From the IMG/VR virus record IMGVR_UViG_3300024518_002196, positions 1 to 27,735 of that record: DNA of 27,735 nucleotides; one strand, written 5' to 3'. The notes beneath the pieces were generated by a model. The model worked only from the letters and a program-made list of their open reading frames with translations, was not told the DNA's origin and ran no database searches. Positions within the stretch are counted from its first letter, which is position 1. Every line of letters begins with the position of its first letter. Shown here piece after piece: positions 23,028-27,735 of the stretch. The stretch is from a virus. Made by a program: the position numbers and the translations under genes.

Positions 23028-24187
23028 ACGTGCGCCCCTTTCGGGTAGCTATGGCGGCTGCCATAGCGGTGGTTGCCGGGTGGTTTCGGCGCGTCGAGAA
23101 AGTCGACCCAATGGAAGTTCTTCAGTCGCACGGCACGCCGACCAAGATCGTGAGTTACGGGAAGCAGTCGCTCGCGCAGTTGCTGGCCGAGCTGCCGCAT
23201 ACTTTTTCGATGCTCTCGGCCAAGACACTGTATGCCCAAAATTCCCGCACCGTGCGCGAGGCGCTGATTAAGCTCGGCCCCCACATACCGTGGAATGGTC
23301 TGGAGTTTACGGGACGATGGTTCAGTAAGGTGCGAGAACCGTCCAAGCTAAGCACCATCATGTTCGTCGCGACGAGCGAACGTGACACGAAGGACAGCGA
23401 AGACACGGTCCCGGCGCAGTTTATCTATGCGGTGATGAAGCCCCACCGATCGGCGGACGTGGGGCGCCCCAGGCATAAGAGCAAGTACATCTATGAGTGC
23501 GGCAGCGCGCACGATATGGAAAAGAAAAAACTGGTCTGGTTTACGTTCTACGTGTCTGTCGACGCAGGCGGGAATATCGAGGCGCTGCCTTTCCGGCAGT
23601 ACCGGACTGTTCACTGCCCAAACGCGAAGCTGAAACAAAACAGGAAAGGCAATATGCGAGGCCGCACCTACCAACAATCGTACTTTGCGCTGCCTGATTT
23701 TGCCTCGGAAGGCGAAGCGACAGGACGAAGCCCGGAGCAGTTCGCTGCGGAGTCATTCGCCCTGGTGGCTAACTTTTGGGCGACCAAGGAACACCAGTGG
23801 TCAGTCTCGTGCCGGAAAGGCAAGCGGCGTGCGACGTTCTGCGTCCCAGTCCACGAAACCAAAACATACTTTAAGCATCGCGATATTAACGCGCTGACCC
23901 CCACCGGAAAGCGTAAGACCATCATCCACCACGTTGTCGCTCATGAGCGCAAACTGGCCTCCGGTAAAATAACCCAGGTCAAAGAGCATATCCGGGGCCA
24001 GCGCCGATTTTACTGGGAGGGGTACGAGTGCGCGGTGACCGCTCCCAAATTTCACACCTGGACTTCGGGCCGATTCAGCGTGCAACCGGTATTCGATGAC
24101 GAGCATAAGGGCGACACGATGGAGCTGCGCGAGGTTGCCGAGATGATTGCGGGGCTGGAAGATGACCAGACCACGAAGGCCGCATAA
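23024..24187 (+). CDS. 387-aa early phage protein of unknown function
   Basis: Start GTG 23024 overlaps the previous stop (GTGA). In-frame ATGs at residues 10 and 30 are alternatives; the first ~20 residues are hydrophobic (VAMAAAIAVVAGWF) and may be spurious, or a membrane anchor if the long start is right. The protein is basic with many aromatic residues. The region about 308-345 contains 'IIHHVVAHERKLASGKITQV' followed by 'KEHIRGQRRFYW', a His/Arg/Gly pattern similar to 'H-x-R-x-H-x-R...GK...H-x-RG' C termini of plasmid and phage proteins whose role I do not know. No nuclease, helicase or polymerase motif is visible. It is in an early operon with nuclease, replication and methylation genes. 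Confidence 0.7.
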   Translation: MNVRPFRVAMAAAIAVVAGWFRRVEKVDPMEVLQSHGTPTKIVSYGKQSLAQLLAELPHTFSMLSAKTLYAQNSRTVREALIKLGPHIPWNGLEFTGRWFSKVREPSKLSTIMFVATSERDTKDSEDTVPAQFIYAVMKPHRSADVGRPRHKSKYIYECGSAHDMEKKKLVWFTFYVSVDAGGNIEALPFRQYRTVHCPNAKLKQNRKGNMRGRTYQQSYFALPDFASEGEATGRSPEQFAAESFALVANFWATKEHQWSVSCRKGKRRATFCVPVHETKTYFKHRDINALTPTGKRKTIIHHVVAHERKLASGKITQVKEHIRGQRRFYWEGYECAVTAPKFHTWTSGRFSVQPVFDDEHKGDTMELREVAEMIAGLEDDQTTKAA

Positions 24188-24387
24188 TGCCAGCAACTGA
24201 ATCCCAGACGCGTAGACACGCGGCAGCGCTGGCGCGTCAGCAGGACGACGAGGCCGCAGCGAAGGCAGCACACGCCAAAGCACTGAACGACGCCATACGG
24301 CGCTTTGAGGCGCTCAGGGCAGACCAAACCGTGGCGCCACCGCTGATCAAGAAACCAAACCAAAGAGGATTATTCGATGAAGTTTGA
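24187..24387 (+). CDS. 66-aa helical protein with C-terminal clamp-binding-like motif
   Basis: ATG at 24187 overlaps the preceding TAA. Residues 5-46 are a continuous Ala/Gln/Arg-rich helix (probable coiled coil). After a Pro-containing linker (VAPPLIKKPN) the protein ends in Q59-R-G-L-F63-D-E-V. Q-x-x-L-F near a flexible terminus is the pattern used by bacterial proteins to bind the DNA polymerase III sliding clamp. This suggests a small factor that recruits or blocks the host clamp during phage replication. The function is inferred; the motif is short and could occur by chance. The C-terminal codons overlap the next gene's start (24377). Confidence 0.65.
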   Translation: MPATESQTRRHAAALARQQDDEAAAKAAHAKALNDAIRRFEALRADQTVAPPLIKKPNQRGLFDEV

Positions 24388-24715
24388 AGTTGGCGAGATA
24401 GCGATTACGGTTGTGGATCTGTGCAGAACAACGGGAGACGAGATATGGAGCGCCGGCATAGAGGTTGAAGTGACCGAGCAGCGCCCAAGCAGTTCAATCT
24501 TCGACGCCGACTACAGAGTGAAGCTCCCGAATGGGGAAGCCGCCTTGGTGATGGAGATGGATTTACGCAAACGCCACCCACCAGAAACACCCGCCGAAGA
24601 CCAGTTCCAGCATGACTTGGGCCGGTGGCTGGGCTGGAAAGACCGCGAATGCATCCCACTCACCCCAGCGCAGAAAGCGTACGTGAAGCAGTACGGGGAT
24701 ATTCAGCCGAAATGA
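24377..24715 (+). CDS. Conserved-looking small protein of unknown function
   Basis: A 112-aa acidic protein with GAGG at about 24364-24367 upstream of ATG 24377. The N-terminal half is beta-rich (VGEIAITVVDL, AGIEVEVTEQRP, 'YRVKLPNGEAALVMEMDLRK'), resembling a small SH3-like barrel by pattern. The C-terminal half is helical ('LGRWLGWKDRE', 'TPAQKAYVKQYGD'). No family recognised. It overlaps genes on both sides, so it is part of the same operon. Confidence 0.68.
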   Translation: MKFEVGEIAITVVDLCRTTGDEIWSAGIEVEVTEQRPSSSIFDADYRVKLPNGEAALVMEMDLRKRHPPETPAEDQFQHDLGRWLGWKDRECIPLTPAQKAYVKQYGDIQPK

Positions 24716-25047
24716 CCCGCCGACACCCCACTAACCGCGACGCCAACCACGCAGAACTCACGGCCCGCTACGAGTCGTGGGGCTGCTCAGTGCAGGACAC
24801 CAGTATGGTGGGTGGCGGGTTCCCGGACGCAGTGGTGGGCATCAACACCCCGGCCGGCAGAGTCAACGAACTGGTAGAGTTCAAGAACACCGAAGGCCGG
24901 AACCGCGACGAAAAGAGTCAACTCGAGTTCGATGAGACATGGCGCGGCAGGCCGAGGGTCATTGTGCACACCATCTGGGAAGTCGACGCACACGTTGTCG
25001 CAATCCAAAAAAAACCCCGGACACCAGTGAACGGTGAGCCGGGGTAG
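24712..25047 (+). CDS. VRR-NUC-like endonuclease
   Basis: A 111-aa single-domain nuclease of the PD-(D/E)XK superfamily. I chose ATG 24712, overlapping the previous stop (ATGA); a start at 24625 would run inside the preceding gene. Catalytic pattern: 'GGGFPD' with D39, 'LVEFK' with E56 and K58, and Q70 in 'EKSQLEF', with a C-terminal strand 'VIVHTIWEVDAHVVAI'. Stand-alone VRR-NUC proteins in phages may process branched DNA such as Holliday or replication intermediates. The last 15 codons contain an A8 run and a GC hairpin that are described separately. Confidence 0.87.
   Translation: MTRRHPTNRDANHAELTARYESWGCSVQDTSMVGGGFPDAVVGINTPAGRVNELVEFKNTEGRNRDEKSQLEFDETWRGRPRVIVHTIWEVDAHVVAIQKKPRTPVNGEPG
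25007..25044 (-). terminator. Reverse-oriented intrinsic-terminator-like hairpin
   Basis: CCCCGG (25015-25020) pairs with CCGGGG (25039-25044), with inner CACC/GGTG (25022-25025, 25033-25036). On the minus strand the stem is followed by T8 (plus-strand A8 at 25007-25014), the classic terminator layout. It lies inside the 3' end of a plus-strand gene, and no minus-strand gene is seen to its right. The plus-strand readout has no T-tract. Confidence 0.6.
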
Positions 25048-25087
25048 CTGACTTAGGGTAAAAGTCCGAGAAGGAGATCCGAATATA

Positions 25088-25936
25088 ATGCCATCAAAAC
25101 CATTCTACAAGTGGTTCCCAGGAGACTACCTGGCGGACACAATGGGCCTCACTGATGATGCCGACTTATTGTATCGAAGACTGCTCGATGCGATGTGGCT
25201 CAACGGTGGTCACTTGCCTGTGGATAAGTCCGAATTAGCGCGGCTCGCGAGATTCGAAAAACGGAAGTTTGAACGGACTTACGCCGAACTTAGGCCGTAC
25301 TTGTCAACAGAAAACGGTCGAATTTATCACGTAAAGTTGCGAGAGCAATACGACAAACTCAAATCAATACAGGAAGTTAGACGAAAAGCAGGCAAAGCAG
25401 GTGGTATAGCAAACAGGGTAGCAAATGCTAGAGCAAATGCCCCCCAGCCAGATAGTATATACCAAGAAGAACCGGCTCGCGTGCAAGAGGGGGCAGTGGA
25501 TAAGTCGGAGATCTGTACTAGTTCCTCACCTGAAAGCTCACCTGAAGAAACCACTCGCGAGCCGGTTGAAGTAACAACAATTCAAGAAGGATTCGCGCCT
25601 GATGACGGCACGCGGGAATACTGCAGGGAACGTGGATACCCACGACCCGAAGCGTTCATGGCAGAGTTCCACAGAACCTTCAAGGCCAATGGCAAAGGTA
25701 AAACCAACTGGCAGACAACCCTGCAAAACTACATCACCAACTCCAGTCCAGCAGGCATGTACTCAAACAACAGGCAATGGGCTGCAGCCCTTGCTTACGA
25801 AAAGAAGGCCCGGGCAGCAGAGACAGTGCCACTGGACACCTTGGCGGCAGCTGCCCTTGAGCAGACGGGGCTTACAGACGCTGAGAGGGCACAGGGCGCG
25901 GAGAATGTGCGCGGATTATTGGGTAGACTGGGATGA
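25088..25936 (+). CDS. DUF1376-type phage replication protein
   Basis: A 282-aa protein with a very strong ribosome-binding site (AAGGAGAT) before ATG 25088. Residues 1-~90 match the DUF1376 module: 'FYKWFPGDYLADTMGLTDDA', 'LYRRLLDAMWLNGGHLP', 'VKLREQYDKL'; this winged-helix-like module is found in phage replication initiators. A basic Gly/Ala/Asn linker (about 97-117) and an acidic Ser/Glu linker follow. The C-terminal domain includes 'FMAEFHRTFKANGKGKTNWQ', found at the C termini of many replication organisers. It probably opens the phage origin or recruits host helicase, as lambda O/P-type proteins do (inference). The gene is visibly richer in A/T than its neighbours. Confidence 0.85.
   Translation: MPSKPFYKWFPGDYLADTMGLTDDADLLYRRLLDAMWLNGGHLPVDKSELARLARFEKRKFERTYAELRPYLSTENGRIYHVKLREQYDKLKSIQEVRRKAGKAGGIANRVANARANAPQPDSIYQEEPARVQEGAVDKSEICTSSSPESSPEETTREPVEVTTIQEGFAPDDGTREYCRERGYPRPEAFMAEFHRTFKANGKGKTNWQTTLQNYITNSSPAGMYSNNRQWAAALAYEKKARAAETVPLDTLAAAALEQTGLTDAERAQGAENVRGLLGRLG
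25387..25440 (+). repeat. Iteron-like repeats inside the replication gene
   Basis: AGCARR occurs at 25387, 25396, 25408, 25420 and 25432: AGCAGG twice, then AGCAAA three times, with spacings of 9, 12, 12 and 12 nt. The last two copies extend to AGCAAATGC. They sit in an A-rich part of the gene, about where lambda carries its origin in gene O. The repeats also encode an Ala/Asn/Arg linker, so coding constraint may explain them. Confidence 0.45.
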
Positions 25937-27168
25937 GATACGGTTCCGTCTGCTCTGGTATCGAAGCCGCGTCGTGTGCCTGGGAGCCTCTCGGCTGGCG
26001 AGCTCAATTTTTTTCCGAAATCGAGGCGTTCCCGTCTGCGGTACTCGCACACCATTACCCCAACGTCCCGAATTACGGCGACATGAATCAACATAAGGAA
26101 TGGCCTGATGCAACAATCGATGTTCTCGTTGGAGGCACCCCCTGTCAGTCGTTCTCAGTCGCGGGACTCAGGAAAGGACTTCGCGATCCGCGCGGTAACC
26201 TGGCTCTCGTCTATCTCGCGCTGGTTAATCGAATGCGCCCCCGCTGGTTCATTTGGGAAAACGTGCCCGGCGTCCTGTCATCCGACGAAGGCCGGGACTT
26301 TGGAGCCTTCCTCGGGGCGGTGGGGGAACTCGGGTATGGGTTCGCCTACAGAGTGCTTGACGCTCAATACTACGGAGTGGCCCAGCGCCGCCGCCGTGTG
26401 TTCGTTGTCGGATATCTTGGAGACTGGCGACCACCTGCGGCGGTACTGTTTGAGCCCGAAAGCCTGCGCGGGGATTCTGCGCCGGGCCGAGAAGCGCGGA
26501 AAGTCGCTTCCGTTAGCCCTGCAATCCTCGCTGGAGGCAATAGCACAGGCGGAGTAAGACCGCCCGGAACAACCGTAGATACCGCCGACAGCCTGGTCGT
26601 GCACACCTACACGCCTGACGTATCTCCTGCACTAAAGGCCCGCGATTACAAAGGACCATCTTCCGATGGCGATGGCGATGGCGCGCCACTTATCGCGCAC
26701 ACCCTACGAGGCGAAGGCTTCGACGCCGGCGAGGATGGCAGTGGCCGCGGCACGCCTCTAGTGCCGATCGCCTTCACAGCCCAAGACCACGGCGCAGACG
26801 CCGGCCCTATCTCTCCCACGCTTCGCGCAGGCGGACACACCAAAAGTCACGCGAATGGCGGCGTAGTACCCGCGATTGCATTCGCCCAAAACCAGCGCGA
26901 CGAAGTGCGCTTAATGCCGGTCGCGGGAGCTCTGTCAGCCGAGCCGGGCGCGAAGCAGCAAACCTACGTTACTGCGCCAGCCGTCCGCCGAATTACGCCC
27001 CGCGAATGCGAGCGACTTCAAGGGTTCCCCGACGACTACACCCTTATCGAATATCGAGGCAAGCCCTCAAAAGACGGCCCGCGCTACAAGGCAATCGGTA
27101 ACAGCATGGCTGTGCCGGTTATGCGGTGGCTCGGTGAGCGGATCGAATTTATTGAGGGGGTGCGATGA
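25933..27168 (+). CDS. C5-cytosine DNA methyltransferase
   Basis: A 411-aa methyltransferase that transfers a methyl group from S-adenosylmethionine to cytosine C5. Motifs in order: I 'CSGIEAASCAWEPLGW' (7-22), IV 'GGTPCQSFS' with catalytic C71, VI 'ENV' (109-111), VIII 'QRRRR' (151-155), a long variable target-recognition region (about 165-350), IX 'RECERLQGFPDDY' (about 357-369) and X 'YKAIGNSMAVPV' (385-396). All key motifs are present, so it should be active. No cognate restriction endonuclease is adjacent, so it is probably an orphan enzyme protecting phage DNA from host restriction. ATG overlaps the preceding stop (ATGA). Confidence 0.96.
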   Translation: MRYGSVCSGIEAASCAWEPLGWRAQFFSEIEAFPSAVLAHHYPNVPNYGDMNQHKEWPDATIDVLVGGTPCQSFSVAGLRKGLRDPRGNLALVYLALVNRMRPRWFIWENVPGVLSSDEGRDFGAFLGAVGELGYGFAYRVLDAQYYGVAQRRRRVFVVGYLGDWRPPAAVLFEPESLRGDSAPGREARKVASVSPAILAGGNSTGGVRPPGTTVDTADSLVVHTYTPDVSPALKARDYKGPSSDGDGDGAPLIAHTLRGEGFDAGEDGSGRGTPLVPIAFTAQDHGADAGPISPTLRAGGHTKSHANGGVVPAIAFAQNQRDEVRLMPVAGALSAEPGAKQQTYVTAPAVRRITPRECERLQGFPDDYTLIEYRGKPSKDGPRYKAIGNSMAVPVMRWLGERIEFIEGVR

Positions 27169-27735
27169 CCAGTTACCACGAAACAGCCACGGAACCAGGC
27201 GCCAAGGTCGAGACCTACGAGCGGCTGGCCCAGACCCAGGAGGAAAAGATTGCAGCCCTGTTTCACGTGGAACCGGGGAAGGCATGGGCGCCGAGCGCCC
27301 TACGCGACAAGCTGTTCAGTAAGTTGGTGCCGGTGACCTCAGTACGTCGAGCGCTATCCAACCTGACCCGTGATGGCGTGCTCGCCAAGACTGACGACAC
27401 GGTCGATGGCCCGCACGGGCATGCCGAGCATTTGTGGAGATTAGCGTCCGCACCGTCCGCACCGTCCGCCGGAACATTCGAGGCAAAAAAAAAGGCCGAA
27501 TCTTCCACGAACCTAGCCGATGCCGAGCAGAGGCTATCAACCGGGACGTGGGAGAAGCAGCCAACAAACCGAGAATCCCCCGAGTGGGGGCTGGCGCCGA
27601 AGCCATACCGCTGGATGATCAACGGGCGCCGGGACAAGGACGGCAAGTGGTGGTTCACGCTGTGGGATGGGCCTAAGCTGGTTGAATCAGGGTATGAATC
27701 CGATCCGCTTAAGGTTCGGGCAGAGGAAGGGCAAG
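27165..27735 (+). CDS. Winged-helix-like phage protein, 3' partial
   Basis: ATG 27165 overlaps the methyltransferase stop (ATGA) and follows GAGGGGG. The frame stays open to the window end (190 codons). Residues about 28-88 ('EEKIAALFHVEPGKAWAPSA', 'SVRRALSNLTRDGVLAK') look like a winged helix-turn-helix, with the second helix 'TSVRRALSNLTRDG' as recognition helix. An Ala/Ser/Pro repeat linker (three SAP-type units from repeated TCCGCACCG, 27449-27469) and a Lys/Glu segment follow. The last 50 residues ('RWMINGRRDKDGKWWFTLWD') form an aromatic, beta-like domain. It is likely a DNA-binding regulator or replication accessory protein; the C terminus is outside the window. Confidence 0.75.
   Translation, partial: MTSYHETATEPGAKVETYERLAQTQEEKIAALFHVEPGKAWAPSALRDKLFSKLVPVTSVRRALSNLTRDGVLAKTDDTVDGPHGHAEHLWRLASAPSAPSAGTFEAKKKAESSTNLADAEQRLSTGTWEKQPTNRESPEWGLAPKPYRWMINGRRDKDGKWWFTLWDGPKLVESGYESDPLKVRAEEGQ

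Noticed and set aside
1-27735. T7-type phage RNA polymerase promoters, CRISPR arrays, insertion sequences
   Set aside because: No repeated 20-23-nt promoter-like sequence recurs upstream of late genes, no spaced repeat array is present, and no transposase or terminal inverted repeats were found.

Overview
The window is a stretch of a tailed-phage or prophage genome with podovirus (T7-like virion) architecture. GC content looks high (high fifties by eye). Starts are ATG, GTG or TTG with Shine-Dalgarno sequences, and most neighbouring genes overlap by 1 to 4 nt. Protein types point to a phage of a Gram-negative host, probably Pseudomonadota: BPP-1-type capsid, Bbp19-like protein, T7-type tail tubular proteins and fibre, GTA-type 3TM holin. 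No phage RNA polymerase, integrase, repressor or terminase is visible, so lifestyle and packaging type cannot be decided; both window ends cut through genes.

Positions 1-18139 (+ strand) are the virion block: a partial Ala/Gly-rich structural protein, portal, Bbp19-like protein, scaffold, a roughly 210-nt structured leader, major capsid, probable decoration protein, tail tubular proteins A and B, a set of internal virion (DNA ejection) proteins including two giants of 1147 and 1066 aa with a small ORF between them, and a short T7-type tail fibre. Positions 18202-19786 hold the lysis cassette: a single-TM small protein, an M15-type zinc endopeptidase, and two multi-TM holin candidates. No spanin pair was recognised.

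Positions 19787-20050 are a convergent intergenic region. It has an intrinsic terminator for the leftward operon and a potentially structured 130-nt segment bracketed by short direct repeats. Positions 20051-22643 (- strand) form a leftward operon transcribed from a clear promoter. In transcription order it encodes an unknown acidic protein, a zinc-ribbon protein, a 50-aa membrane protein, an unknown 76-aa protein, an ERF-type single-strand annealing protein and a YqaJ-type exonuclease. The last two form a two-component homologous recombination system.

Positions 22644-22781 hold two divergent sigma70-like promoters whose -35 hexamers overlap within a dyad, a likely regulatory switch point. 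Positions 22782-27735 (+ strand) form the rightward early/accessory operon: a small possible DNA-binding protein, an unknown 387-aa protein, a 66-aa protein ending in a possible sliding-clamp-binding peptide, an unknown 112-aa protein, a VRR-NUC nuclease, a DUF1376-type replication protein with an iteron-like repeat inside its gene, a C5-cytosine DNA methyltransferase, and a winged-helix-like protein cut by the window end.

The most interesting unexplained signals are the capsid leader RNA, the 19.8-20.0 kb structured intergenic element, protein-like sequence in the -1 frame after the 1147-aa gene, the overlapping divergent promoters, the clamp-motif protein, and a reverse-oriented terminator-like hairpin beside an A8 slippery run at the end of the VRR-NUC gene.
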